Source: Micromonospora sp. CB01531
GTDB taxonomy: Bacteria; Actinomycetota; Actinomycetes; Mycobacteriales; Micromonosporaceae
Assembly: GCF_001905095.1 (NCBI RefSeq)
Contig: NZ_LWLS01000002.1
Location: 124,001 to 188,000, forward strand
DNA length: 64,000 nucleotides
Direction: 5' to 3'
Position numbers and translations under genes: made by a program. The notes beneath the pieces were generated by a model, which saw only the letters and a list, made by a program, of their open reading frames with translations, did not search any database and had not been told where the DNA came from. Positions 43,982-52,849 of this stretch are shown here, in pieces; position 1 is the first letter of the stretch, and each line of letters starts with the position of its first letter.

Positions 43982-44989
43982 TCAGGCGTCGAGGACGGCG
44001 CGGCCGAGCGGGGTCAGGGTGTGCAGCACGGTGTTGCGGTCACGGTGGCTGACCAGCAGTCCGGCGTTGCGCAGCACGCTGGTGTGCTGGCTGGCCGCGG
44101 CGGCGGAGATGCGCAGCCGGCGGGCCATCTCGCCGGTGGTGCATCCCTCGTCGGCGGCTTCTAGCACGGCGGCGCGGGTGCGGCCGAGCAGGGCGGCCAG
44201 GGCCTCCCGGCTGGCGTCGTCGGCGTCCCGCCGGGCACCGAGCCCGGGCGCCGGGATGAGCCCGTCGAGCCGGTCGACCGGATAGACCAGCACCGGCGGC
44301 AGCGCCGGGTCGACCAGCGCGACCGGGATGCGCGCGCAGAAGAACGACGGGACCAGCAGCAACCCCCGGCCGTCCAGGTGCAGTTCCCGGGTGTCCGGAT
44401 AGTCGAGGACCTCGAGCACCCCGTCCGCCCACCGCATGCTGGGTCGGAGGCTGGCCAGCAGCCCTTCGGCCCCGCCGTCGAGCATCGCCCGGGCCCGCCG
44501 CGCCCGGTCCGCCTCCACGGCGGCCTGGATCCGGGACCAGTACGGGGTGACCGCGAGTTCCTGGTAGCGGGCCATCGAGCCGGTGAGGTGGCGCAGCACC
44601 TCGGGTTCGCCCCGGGCCAGCCCGGCGGCCGGGGCGGGCAGGACGTTCTCCTCGGCCAGCCGGGTCAGGTCCCGGTGCAGCATGTCTACCGGGGTGCCCC
44701 GGACCGCTTCCAGCCCCGCCGCCAGGCCGTCCTTGCTGGCGTACGGGGTGAGGAAGTCGGGGAAGTAGCCGCGGGGTGGGTTGAGGGCCAGGAGGAGACG
44801 GAAGCGTTCCCCGGCGCTCTCCTCCATCCGGAGGGTGTTGGCCACGGTGCGTCGCCATGGCGTCAGCAGCGGGTCACGTCCGCGACCCTGGAGCAGGTGC
44901 AGGCTGAGGACCAGTTCCCAGACCGGGTCTGCGGCGGGTGCCACCCTGGTCCGCAGGATGTCCTCGCTCGAGAAGATGATCTTCAGCAT
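43982..44989 (-). CDS. ArsR-type winged-helix transcriptional regulator with large N-terminal domain
   Basis: 335 residues from ATG 44,989. The final 75 residues hold the winged helix: LLGRTRAAVLEAADEGCTTG, MARRLRISAAAASQHTSVLR and NAGLLVSHRDRNTVLHTLTP. The N-terminal 250 residues (LKIIFSSEDILRTRVAPAAD, PVWELVLSLHLLQGR) resemble the DUF5937-type region of Streptomyces and Micromonospora regulators. Ligand and target unknown. It is the only gene on its strand in this interval, so autoregulation is plausible. Confidence 0.82.
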   Translation of the reverse strand: MLKIIFSSEDILRTRVAPAADPVWELVLSLHLLQGRGRDPLLTPWRRTVANTLRMEESAGERFRLLLALNPPRGYFPDFLTPYASKDGLAAGLEAVRGTPVDMLHRDLTRLAEENVLPAPAAGLARGEPEVLRHLTGSMARYQELAVTPYWSRIQAAVEADRARRARAMLDGGAEGLLASLRPSMRWADGVLEVLDYPDTRELHLDGRGLLLVPSFFCARIPVALVDPALPPVLVYPVDRLDGLIPAPGLGARRDADDASREALAALLGRTRAAVLEAADEGCTTGEMARRLRISAAAASQHTSVLRNAGLLVSHRDRNTVLHTLTPLGRAVLDA

Positions 44990-45166
44990 GGAGCGCTCCC
45001 GGGGGCGGACAGAGGGAGAGCCCGCCACCAGTGGCACTGTACCCGGCGGCACTAATCTCCATCTTTAAGCGTGGGCTGAAAAACCTCGACGCCGACGGGG
45101 CCGGTTGGGCATGCTTCCCTTGCCCATCCGGCTTGGGACGGTGGTTGCACCCACCCGCGGGCTCGG

Positions 45167-45231
45167 GGACGACCGGACGGCATCACGAGGGTCTGCGGCG
45201 GGTTCTCCGCAGAGATGCCATCCGGTCGTCC
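45167..45231 (-). terminator. large two-tier hairpin after the gene ending at 45,249
   Basis: An 18-base outer stem (45,167-45,184 with 45,214-45,231, one mismatch) encloses an inner 7-base stem, TCTGCGG at 45,192-45,198 with CCGCAGA at 45,207-45,213. It starts 18 bases after the leftward stop codon. The length is unusual for a simple terminator. Confidence 0.65.
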
Positions 45232-45248
45232 GACCCGGCCCGGTCGTC

Positions 45249-46286
45249 TCAGTCGATCCAGAGCGCCACCCGGTGGTCCTCGTCCGTCACGTAGTAGCAG
45301 CGCCCGTCCAGCTCGGCCAACCCCTCCACGTGGTGGAACGGCGCCAGCTCGGCCACCAGCTTTCCCGCCACCCGCGCGTCCGGCGTGACGTCCCACCGGA
45401 ACCGGACGTGCCGCGAGGTCACCGCACCACCGTGCGGGTGGTCGTCCAACAGCACCGAACCCTTGCCCAACGCGTCGATCGACCCGATGACCGCCGCGTA
45501 CCCGCCGTCCGGGGTGGGGGTGACGGCCCGGAAGCCGGTCAACGCGCCCGGCGGGGTCACCCCGGTCAGGGCGTACGCCCCGACGGCCCGGGGCCAGCCC
45601 GGTTGGGCACCGAACATGTCGGGCACCCCGGCCAGCTCGACCAGGATCGGCTCCCCCTCGGCGGTGACCGGGAAACGCAACCCGAGCAGCACCGTCCCGG
45701 CCGGCGTGAACGCGGCGGCCTCGACGTTGAGCGGCACGTCGTCCGCAGCGAGCCGGCGCACCCAGCTCTTGGCCCGGGCGGTGCCCCGGGCCAGGGTCTC
45801 CACGATGAACCGGTGCCGGACCCGGTCGCCCGGCGGCAGCGGAGTCAGCGGGGCCGCGGCCAGCGCGTCGTTGACCGCCCGGTGCAGCCGGAACTGGTTG
45901 CGGACCACGTGCACCGGCAGTGCCCCGTAGGCGGCGTCCTCCTCACGGAACCGGGCCACGAACGCGCGGCGGGGCCGCAGCGGGCCGGCCTTCGACCCGA
46001 AGTGCGAGCCGAAGACGTACACCCAGCCGTCGTGGTGGGCGAGGGCCTCGCCGTCCTCGGTGCGGCCGTTCTCCCGACCGGCGTCGGCGGCCACGTGATG
46101 CGCCACCCACCCGCCGTCGTCGCGTTCCAGCAGCAGGGCCAGGCAGCGTTCCACCGGGCCCTCGTCCAGCACAGTCCAAAAACCCCGGCGGGCGCCGTGG
46201 GCACGCAGCAACGCCGGGGAGCGTACCGGCAACAGGTCGCTGGCCTCGTTACCGGCCACGACGAACTCGACGAGTCGCAGGGTCAC
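45249..46286 (-). CDS. Conserved-looking hypothetical protein (possible beta-propeller)
   Basis: 345 residues from GTG 46,286. Recurring strand-turn elements such as DGGWVAHHVAADAGR, DGWVYVFGSHFGSK, AAAFTPAGTVLLGLRFPV, DGGYAAVIGSIDALG and EGLAELDGRCYYVTDEDHRV suggest a blade-repeat fold. The last element resembles DUF3616-type proteins, but I cannot assign it. There is no signal peptide or membrane segment. It is divergent from the Nudix gene with 39 bases between, and no ribosome site is evident, so the start is uncertain. Confidence 0.7.
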   Translation of the reverse strand: MTLRLVEFVVAGNEASDLLPVRSPALLRAHGARRGFWTVLDEGPVERCLALLLERDDGGWVAHHVAADAGRENGRTEDGEALAHHDGWVYVFGSHFGSKAGPLRPRRAFVARFREEDAAYGALPVHVVRNQFRLHRAVNDALAAAPLTPLPPGDRVRHRFIVETLARGTARAKSWVRRLAADDVPLNVEAAAFTPAGTVLLGLRFPVTAEGEPILVELAGVPDMFGAQPGWPRAVGAYALTGVTPPGALTGFRAVTPTPDGGYAAVIGSIDALGKGSVLLDDHPHGGAVTSRHVRFRWDVTPDARVAGKLVAELAPFHHVEGLAELDGRCYYVTDEDHRVALWID

Positions 46287-46325
46287 CGGGCCAGGGTACG
46301 AAGACCACGCTCGTAGAGTGTCGGA

Positions 46326-46910
46326 GTGCCCGAGACCCGCACCGACCTCCCGACGTACGCCGACCTGCACGCCGACGCCACCGCGCTGCTGAGCCGCTGG
46401 ACGCCGACCAGCCCGGCGGCCGCCCTGGCCCGGGACCGGACCCTGGAGCTGCTGTCCGCCGGGCCGGTGGCGATGAGCCGCGCCCACCGGGCCGGACACG
46501 TCACCGCGAGCGCCCTGGTGCTCAACCACACCGGCGCGCGGGTGCTGCTCTGCCTGCACGGCAAGTTCCGCAAATGGGTACAGCTCGGCGGGCACTGCGA
46601 ACCCGGTGACCCGACCCTGGCCGCCGCCGCGCTGCGCGAGGCCGGCGAGGAGTCCGGGATCGCCGGGCTGACGGTCGACCCGGAGCCGATCGACGTGGAC
46701 ATTCACCCGGTCGCCTGCCAGGGCGGGTCACTGCACTACGACGTTCGGTACGCCGTGCTCGCCCCGCCGGGGGCGACCGAGCGGGTCAGCGACGAGTCCG
46801 AGGCGCTGGGCTGGTTCCCGCCGGACCGCCTGCCCGAGCCGCTGGCCGACGGGACCGTCCAGCTCGTCGCGCCGGCCCTCGCCGCCCTGGCCCGCCGGGC
46901 CGCCGGCTGA
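46326..46910 (+). CDS. Nudix hydrolase
   Basis: 194 residues from a GTG start. The Nudix helix is LAAAALREAGEESGI with the conserved RE..EE residues, preceded by LGGHCEPGD; the upstream glutamate position is occupied by Asp and spacing is one residue longer than the classic box. The N-terminal helix (ADLHADATALLSRWTP) and the SGPVAMSRAHRAGHVTAS-like segment are common in actinobacterial Nudix proteins of unknown substrate. The stop codon lies in the loop of a terminator hairpin. Confidence 0.82.
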   Translation: MPETRTDLPTYADLHADATALLSRWTPTSPAAALARDRTLELLSAGPVAMSRAHRAGHVTASALVLNHTGARVLLCLHGKFRKWVQLGGHCEPGDPTLAAAALREAGEESGIAGLTVDPEPIDVDIHPVACQGGSLHYDVRYAVLAPPGATERVSDESEALGWFPPDRLPEPLADGTVQLVAPALAALARRAAG

Positions 46911-46924
46911 CCCGGCGGCCCGGC
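46894..46924. terminator. bidirectional terminator hairpin overlapping the Nudix stop codon
   Basis: GCCGGGCCGCCGG at 46,894-46,906 pairs perfectly with its complement at 46,912-46,924; the loop CTGAC contains the TGA stop of the Nudix gene. It separates the convergent Nudix and manC genes. Confidence 0.7.
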
Positions 46925-46941
46925 GGGGGCGCACGACCCGG

Positions 46942-48033
46942 TCAGACCAGGCCCTCCTCGCCGCGCTCCTTCAGCTCGTCGACCAGCTTCTTCACGTCCT
47001 GGGCCCGGTCCCGCGGGCAGACCAGCAGCGCGTCCGGGGTGTCCACCACGATCAGGTCGCGGAGGCCGAGAGCGGCCACCAGCCGGCCGGAGTGCGGCAC
47101 CACCACCAGGCCGCTGCTGTCCCGCAGCAGGACTTCCGGCTTGGCGTCGGCGCCCAGCACCACGTTGCCGTCCGCGTCGGCGGGCAGCACATCGCCGAGG
47201 GTGTGGAAGTCGCCGACGTCATTCCAGCCGAAGTCACCGGGTACGGTGGCCACCCGCCCGGCGGTCGCCGCGCCCTCCATCACCGCGTAGTCGACGGAGA
47301 TCTTCGGCAGGGTCGGCCAGACGGTGCCAAGGACGTCGTCCTGCTCCGGAGTCCCCCACGCCCCCGCGATCGCGACGATCCCCGCGTGCAGGGCCGGCTG
47401 CTGCCGGGCCAGCTCGGCCAGGAAGACGTCCACCCGCCAGACGAACATGCTGGCGTTCCAGAGGTGCCGTCCGGAGCGGACGTATCCCTCGGCCACCTCG
47501 GCGGCGGGCTTCTCCTTGAACTCGAGCACCGGACGCAGCGGACCGTCGCCCGTCGGCTCGCCGGTCTCCAGATAGCCGTAGCCGGTCTCCGGCCGGGTCG
47601 GGGTGATGCCCACCGTCATCAGCAGCCCCTGCTCGGCGCCGCGGATCGCCTGCCGTACGGTCTCGGCCCACGACGCGGCGTCGCCGATCAGGTGGTCGGC
47701 GGCGAACGAGCCCATCACCGCCGTCGGCTCACGCTCCGCGATCACGGCCGCCGCCAGTGCGATCGCCGCGCACGAGTCCCGCGGCGAGGGCTCGACCAGG
47801 ATGTTTTCCTCCGGCAGGCCAGCCAGTTGACGGGCCACCGCCGCGACGTGCGCGGCCCCGGTGACCACCAGCGTGCACTCGGGTGTGGTCAACGGCGACA
47901 GTCGGTCCACCGTCGCCTGAAGCAGCGAGGCCGGGGTACCGGTCAGCGGGTGGAGGAACTTGGGATGGCCGGCCCGGGACAGCGGCCACAATCTTGTGCC
48001 ACTGCCCCCCGCCGGGATGACGGCATAGAACAT
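46942..48033 (-). CDS. manC: Mannose-1-phosphate guanylyltransferase
   Basis: 363 residues. It makes GDP-mannose from mannose-1-phosphate and GTP. The nucleotidyltransferase motif AVIPAGGSGTRLWPLSR opens the protein, FAADHLIGD and VLEFKEKPAAEVA follow, and DYAVMEGAATAGRVATVPGD marks the sugar-binding part. There is no C-terminal PMI domain, so this is the monofunctional form and depends on the separate manA at 7,944. ATG 48,033 is preferred; a slightly earlier GTG is possible. Probably cotranscribed with the glycosyltransferase upstream. Confidence 0.92.
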   Translation of the reverse strand: MFYAVIPAGGSGTRLWPLSRAGHPKFLHPLTGTPASLLQATVDRLSPLTTPECTLVVTGAAHVAAVARQLAGLPEENILVEPSPRDSCAAIALAAAVIAEREPTAVMGSFAADHLIGDAASWAETVRQAIRGAEQGLLMTVGITPTRPETGYGYLETGEPTGDGPLRPVLEFKEKPAAEVAEGYVRSGRHLWNASMFVWRVDVFLAELARQQPALHAGIVAIAGAWGTPEQDDVLGTVWPTLPKISVDYAVMEGAATAGRVATVPGDFGWNDVGDFHTLGDVLPADADGNVVLGADAKPEVLLRDSSGLVVVPHSGRLVAALGLRDLIVVDTPDALLVCPRDRAQDVKKLVDELKERGEEGLV

Positions 48034-48097
48034 CAGCACATCATGCCCGAACCACCACGGTACGGACGCCACGTCGGGCGGACGAGCATCCGACAGG

Positions 48098-49243
48098 TCA
48101 GGCCCGGGCCCGGCTCCACGCGGCGATGTGCACCTCCGCGCTGGACTCCCAGGTGAACTCCTTCGCCCGGTCGAAACCGGCCTTGGCCAGGGAGAGCCGG
48201 CGCTGCTCGTCGTCCAGCAGGGCGGTCAGGTCGGTGGCGATCTGGTCCGGGTCCTCGCTGGTGTACGCGACCGCATCGCCACCCACCTCGGGCAGGGAGA
48301 GCCGCGGCGTGGTCAGCACCGGCGCGGCACACGCCATCGCCTCCAGGATCGGCAGCCCGAACCCCTCGCCGTACGACGGGTAGGCGGCGACCAGCGCGCC
48401 GCCGAGGAAGCCGGGCAGGTCGGCGTAGCGGAGGTAGCCCGGGCGGAGCAGCCGCAGGTGCGGCGGAACCTCGGCCACCGCGCGGTCGATGTCGTCGTCA
48501 TGCCCCTGGCCACCGGCGATGACCAGCGCCGGCGGGTTGTCCCGGTCGGCCACCGCGCGGGCCCAGCCCCGGATCAGGTTGGGTACGTTCTTGCGCGGCT
48601 CCTTGGCCCCGAGGAACGCGACGTAGCTGCTGCTGCCCAACCCGAGGCGCGCGCGGACCCGAGCCTTCTCCTCCTCGCTCGGGGCGTGGAAGGCGGCCTG
48701 GTCGACCCCGTGGTAGGCCACGTCGATCCGGGTCGGGTCGGCGTCCAGCAGGCGGATCAGCTCGTCCCGGGTGGCCTTGCTCGGCACGATCACCCGGTCG
48801 GCGCGGCGCAGCGACGTCTTGATGGCGCTGCGGAAGAACGTCCGCCGGGACTTGTCGTAGTGCTCCGGCTCGGTGAAGAAGGTCGCGTCGTGCACGGTGA
48901 CCGTCACCGGGCAACCGGCCCGCAGCGGGCAGGTGTAGAAGGGCGAGTGCAGCACCTCCGCCGCCACCTGCTGGGCCAGCAGCGGCAGGCCGGTCTGCTC
49001 CCAGGCGAGCCGGGCCGGGCGGTGCGCGACCGCCGCCGGGGCGGGGATGACCTCGGCCCCGGGCAGCATCCGGGTGTAGCGCTCCAGGTCGGTGCGGAGG
49101 CTCACCACGACCAGATCCACGCCGGAGCCGCAGACCCGGCCGAGGGCGCCGAGCAGGCCGTCGACGTATCTACCGACGCCGCCACGGTCGGCGGGGACAC
49201 TCGTGGCGTCGATGAGCACGCGGGGCGGGCGACCGGCGGTCAC
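48098..49243 (-). CDS. GT4-type glycosyltransferase
   Basis: 381 residues of GT-B fold. The N-terminal domain has LIDATSVPADRGGVGRYVDG, a donor/acceptor Gly-rich loop. The C-terminal one has AFLGAKEPRKNVPNLIRGWA and the nucleotide-sugar site PSYGEGFGLPILEAMACAAP. Start GTG 49,243 is placed 6-12 bases after GAGGAG. The adjacent manC suggests GDP-mannose as donor, so mannosylation of a glycan or lipid is plausible, but the acceptor is unknown. Confidence 0.87.
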   Translation of the reverse strand: MTAGRPPRVLIDATSVPADRGGVGRYVDGLLGALGRVCGSGVDLVVVSLRTDLERYTRMLPGAEVIPAPAAVAHRPARLAWEQTGLPLLAQQVAAEVLHSPFYTCPLRAGCPVTVTVHDATFFTEPEHYDKSRRTFFRSAIKTSLRRADRVIVPSKATRDELIRLLDADPTRIDVAYHGVDQAAFHAPSEEEKARVRARLGLGSSSYVAFLGAKEPRKNVPNLIRGWARAVADRDNPPALVIAGGQGHDDDIDRAVAEVPPHLRLLRPGYLRYADLPGFLGGALVAAYPSYGEGFGLPILEAMACAAPVLTTPRLSLPEVGGDAVAYTSEDPDQIATDLTALLDDEQRRLSLAKAGFDRAKEFTWESSAEVHIAAWSRARA

Positions 49244-49392
49244 GGGGCGACTCCTCAGGCTGTCGGCTGTGGGGAACGACACTGTCGGCAAGCCTACGCC
49301 GGGCCCGGGTCCCGGCGGTGACTGCGACCCGACGGTACGCCGACTTGTCCTTGCCATCGAGTACGGGCCACCGGCGCGTATCGTTCGCGGCG

Positions 49393-50082
49393 ATGGCCGA
49401 CAACATTGCCCGGGTCTTCGCCGACGCGATCGCGACCGACCCCACGCGCCCCCTGCTGACCTGGTACGACGACGCCACCGGCGAACGCACCGAGCTGTCC
49501 GGGGCGACCTTGGCGAACTGGGTGGCCAAGACGGCCAACCTGCTCGTCGACGAGGTGGCCCTCGCCCCCGCCGACCCGGCGGCCGTGCTGCTGCCCCCGC
49601 ACTGGCAGACCGCCGCCGTGCTGCTCGGCTGCTGGTCGGCGAAGCTGACCGTGGTCGACGCCCCGGGTGCCGTAGACGTGCTCTTCGCCGCGGCGGACCG
49701 GGTCGACGAGGCGGCTGCCTGGTCGGCCGGCGAGCGGTACGCGCTCGCGCTCGACCCGTTCGCCCTGCCGATGCGGCAGGTGCCGGCGGGCTTCGCCGAT
49801 TTCGTGTCGGCGGTACGCGGCCACGGCGACCACTTCACGCCGTACCCGCAGGGTGGCGACGGGGACGCGGAGCTGCTGGCCCGCGCGGAGGCCCGGGGCG
49901 CGGAGCTCTGCCTCACCCCGGGCGACCGGCTGCTGGTCGACACCGGGCGGCACCCCGACCCGGTCGACTGGCTCCTCGCCCCGCTGGCCGCCGGCGCCAG
50001 CCTGGTCCTCTGCGGCAACCTCGACCCCGCCCGCCTCGACTCGCGCACCGCCACGGAGAAGGTCACCCGCAGCCTCGCCTGA
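49393..50082 (+). CDS. TIGR03089 family protein (truncated AMP-binding-like)
   Basis: 229 residues. It begins like an acyl-adenylate enzyme (PLLTWYDDATGERTELSGAT, LANWVAKTANLLVDE) and has PPHWQTAAVLLGCWSAKLTV. It lacks the P-loop SSGTTG motif and the C-terminal domain, so it cannot be a complete ligase. This matches the actinobacterial TIGR03089 family, found next to mannose-1-phosphate guanylyltransferase and glycosyltransferase genes. Function unknown. Confidence 0.85.
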   Translation: MADNIARVFADAIATDPTRPLLTWYDDATGERTELSGATLANWVAKTANLLVDEVALAPADPAAVLLPPHWQTAAVLLGCWSAKLTVVDAPGAVDVLFAAADRVDEAAAWSAGERYALALDPFALPMRQVPAGFADFVSAVRGHGDHFTPYPQGGDGDAELLARAEARGAELCLTPGDRLLVDTGRHPDPVDWLLAPLAAGASLVLCGNLDPARLDSRTATEKVTRSLA

Positions 50083-50117
50083 GCGGGGGCCGCCCGGGAC
50101 GCTCCCCGGCACGCACC

Positions 50118-52106
50118 TCAGGCGGGGGCGGACTCGTCGGTGTGGGCGCGACGCTGGGCGAAGGCCGCGAATGCGGTCAGCGACTCCGGGTTGGCCAGGG
50201 CGCCCTTGGCCGCGGCGTGGTCGACCGGAGTGCCGGTGAGGATCTTCTTGACCGGCACCTCCAGCTTCTTCGCCGAGAGCGTGCGCGGGACCGCCCGGAC
50301 CTGGTGGATCTCGTCCGGGACGTGACGGGGCGACAGGGCGGTCCGCAGCTCGCGGCAGATCTTCCTCCGCAGCTCGTCGTCCAGCTCCAGCCCCTGGTCC
50401 AGCACTACGAAGAGCAACAGCTCACCCGCCCCACCCTGGTCGTCCTCGAGGTGCACCACCACCGAGTCGACCACCTCGTCCAGCCCCTCGACCACCGAGT
50501 AGAACTCGGCGGTGCCGAGGCGTACGCCACCCCGGTTCAGGGTGGCGTCCGAGCGCCCGGTGATCACACAACCGCCCCGCTCGTTGACGGTGATCCAGTC
50601 GCCGTGCCGCCAGACGCCCGGGTAGACCTCGAAGTACGCCTCCCGGTAGCGGGTGCCCTCCGGGTCGTTCCAGAAGCCCACCGGCATGCTCGGCATCGGC
50701 GCGGTGATGACCAGCTCGCCCAGCTCTCCGATGACCGGGGTGCCGTCCGCGGAGCGGGCCTCGACCTTCGCGCCGAGCGCCCGGCAGGCGATCTCCCCGG
50801 CGTGCACCGGCAGCAGCGGCACGCCCCCGACGAAGCCGGTGCAGACGTCCGTGCCGCCGGACAGCGACTGGAGCTGGAGTTGCTCGCCGACGTTCTCGTA
50901 CACCCAGGTGAAGCCCTCGGCGGGCAGCGGCGCGCCGGTCGAGCCGAGACCGCGCAGCGCGGCGAGGTCGGCGATCTCCTTCGGGGCCAGACCGGCCTTG
51001 CGGCAGGCCAGCAGGAACGGCGCGGAGGTGCCGAAGTAGGTGGTGCCGGTCTGCTCCGCCAGCCGCCAGAGCGCGCCCAGGTCCGGGTGGCCCGGGTTGC
51101 CGTCGAACAGCACGATGGTCGCGCCCACCGCCGGACCGGAGACCAGGAAGTTCCACATCATCCAGCCGGTGGTGGTGAACCAGAAGAACCGGTCCGCCGG
51201 GCCCAGGTCGTGGTGCAGGGCCAGCATCTTCAGATGCTCCAGCAGGATGCCGCCGTGGCCGTGCACGATCGGCTTCGGCAGGCCGGTGGTGCCGGAGGAG
51301 TAGAGCACGTAGAGCGGGTGATCGAAGGGCACCGGGGTGAAGGTCAACGGCTCGTCGGTCTCCGCCGCCAGCTCCGCCCAGGAGATCCCGCCCGCTGCCG
51401 GCGCGCCGGCCGGGTCGAGGTACGCGATGCCGACGGTGTGCTCCAGCGACGGCAGCGCGGCCCGGATGGCGGCCACCTCGCCCCGCCGGTCCACCGGCTT
51501 GTCGCCGTACCGGTAGCCGTCCACGGCGACCAGGACCTTCGGCTCGATCTGCTGCCACCGGTCGGTGACGCTGCGGGTGCCGAACTCCGGCGCGCAGGAG
51601 GAGAAGATCGCGCCCAGGCTGGCGGTGGCGAGCAGCAGTACGAAGGTCTCCGGGATGTTCGGCGCGTACGCCGCCACCCGGTCGCCCTGGCCGACGCCGA
51701 GCCTGCGCAGCCCGGCCGCGACCCGGCGGACCCGCTCGCGCAGCTCCGCGGCGGTCAGCGTCTCCGGCGCCCGGGTCTGCCCGTGCGCGATCACCACCGG
51801 GTCGTCGTCCCCCCGGCCCGGCATCCGCAGCACGTTCTCCGCGTAGTTGAGCGTCACGCCGGGGAACCAGCGGGCGCCCGGCATGGCCGGGTCGGTGAGT
51901 GTGGCGGTCGGCGGGGTGTGCGCCACCACCTCGAAGTAGTCCCAGATCGACCGCCAGAAGGCGTCGAGGTCCGTCACCGACCAGCGCCACAGCGCGTCGT
52001 AGTCGGCGAACTCCAGCCCCCGGTGCTCGGCCAGCCAGCGCAGGTAGTCGCCGATCCGGGACCGCTCGCGCACGTCGGCCGGCGGCGTCCACAGCACGTC
52101 ACCCAC
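50118..52106 (-). CDS. Acetoacetyl-CoA synthetase (acetoacetate-CoA ligase)
   Basis: 662 residues. Adenylate-forming enzyme: P-loop LYSSGTTGLPKPIVHGHGG, FFWFTTTGWMMWNFLVSGPA, STGAPLPAEGFTWVYENVG, ATLNRGGVRLGTAEFYSVVE and the catalytic lysine region LSAKKLEVPVKKILTG. The N-terminal YLRWLAEHRGLEFADYDALW is specific to the acetoacetate branch. It activates acetoacetate for lipid or ketone metabolism. GTG start 52,106 follows GGGAGGGTGGAG. Confidence 0.92.
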   Translation of the reverse strand: MGDVLWTPPADVRERSRIGDYLRWLAEHRGLEFADYDALWRWSVTDLDAFWRSIWDYFEVVAHTPPTATLTDPAMPGARWFPGVTLNYAENVLRMPGRGDDDPVVIAHGQTRAPETLTAAELRERVRRVAAGLRRLGVGQGDRVAAYAPNIPETFVLLLATASLGAIFSSCAPEFGTRSVTDRWQQIEPKVLVAVDGYRYGDKPVDRRGEVAAIRAALPSLEHTVGIAYLDPAGAPAAGGISWAELAAETDEPLTFTPVPFDHPLYVLYSSGTTGLPKPIVHGHGGILLEHLKMLALHHDLGPADRFFWFTTTGWMMWNFLVSGPAVGATIVLFDGNPGHPDLGALWRLAEQTGTTYFGTSAPFLLACRKAGLAPKEIADLAALRGLGSTGAPLPAEGFTWVYENVGEQLQLQSLSGGTDVCTGFVGGVPLLPVHAGEIACRALGAKVEARSADGTPVIGELGELVITAPMPSMPVGFWNDPEGTRYREAYFEVYPGVWRHGDWITVNERGGCVITGRSDATLNRGGVRLGTAEFYSVVEGLDEVVDSVVVHLEDDQGGAGELLLFVVLDQGLELDDELRRKICRELRTALSPRHVPDEIHQVRAVPRTLSAKKLEVPVKKILTGTPVDHAAAKGALANPESLTAFAAFAQRRAHTDESAPA

Positions 52107-52307
52107 TGCTCCACCCTCCCTGAGGCCCCGTCACGACACTGTGCATGGGCCGTGGCGCCATCTTGCCCTACCCAGCGTCGCCATTCTCCGCACCGGGTGC
52201 CGGTCAGGGGGCGTGCCCGCCCCACATCTCCACCCCTCCAACAGTGTGGCTGGGCGGGGAGGCGTCCCGCCAACGCCGCGCGCGGTGGCGGGATGCTCGG
52301 CGCCTCC

Positions 52308-52826
52308 TCAGCCGGCCCGGTGGGCCTGGATCGCCCGGCGGCGGGCCAGCCGGTGGGCGCGGCGGATCTCGGCCTCCCGGTAGCGGCGCTCGTCCTCCGG
52401 GGTCTCCGGCAGCACCGGCCGGACCGGGCGCGGTGCGCCGCCCACGTCCACCCCGACGAAGACCAGGTACGCCGTGGCGACCGGGACCGGCTCGTCCTCG
52501 GCCGAGTCCCAGCGCTCGGCGACCACCTTCACCCCGACTTCCATCGAGGTGTGCCCGGTCCAGTTGACCTGGGCGTGCGCGTGCACCAGGTCGCCCACCC
52601 GGACCGGCTCCGAGAAGACGATCTCGTCGATCGAGGCGGTGACCGCGGTGCCACCGCTGTGCCGGGCCGCGGCGGCCCCGGCCACGTCGTCGACGAACTT
52701 CATCAGTACCCCACCGTGCACGGTCCCGTACAGATTGACATCGACTGCGGTCATGATCCGGCTGAGCGTGACCCGCGAATACGAGGTCGGCTTGCCCACC
52801 GGCCCGGTGGAGGGGTGATCTGTCAT
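52308..52826 (-). CDS. Acyl-CoA thioesterase (hotdog fold, YciA/BACH type)
   Basis: 172 residues. The hotdog motif is NLYGTVHGGVLMKFVDDVAG with the catalytic Asp, then VTASIDEIVFSEPVRVGDLV and VAERWDSAEDEPVPVATAYL. It hydrolyses acyl-CoA thioesters. The tail is basic (RRYREAEIRRAHRLARRRA). Divergent from the next membrane protein gene, 23 bases apart. Confidence 0.88.
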   Translation of the reverse strand: MTDHPSTGPVGKPTSYSRVTLSRIMTAVDVNLYGTVHGGVLMKFVDDVAGAAAARHSGGTAVTASIDEIVFSEPVRVGDLVHAHAQVNWTGHTSMEVGVKVVAERWDSAEDEPVPVATAYLVFVGVDVGGAPRPVRPVLPETPEDERRYREAEIRRAHRLARRRAIQAHRAG

Positions 52827-52849
52827 GCCGGAAACGGTACGGTGCGCGG

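Noticed and set aside
50118..52106. Acetyl-CoA synthetase as the identity of the 662-residue ligase
   Set aside because: The N-terminal YLRWLAEHRGLEFADYDALW segment and the FFWFTTTGWMMWNFLVSGPA region fit acetoacetyl-CoA synthetase better.
52141..52307. Small gene between the acetoacetyl-CoA ligase and thioesterase genes
   Set aside because: Short frames exist but overlap the flanking starts and ends, with no ribosome site or codon-bias support.
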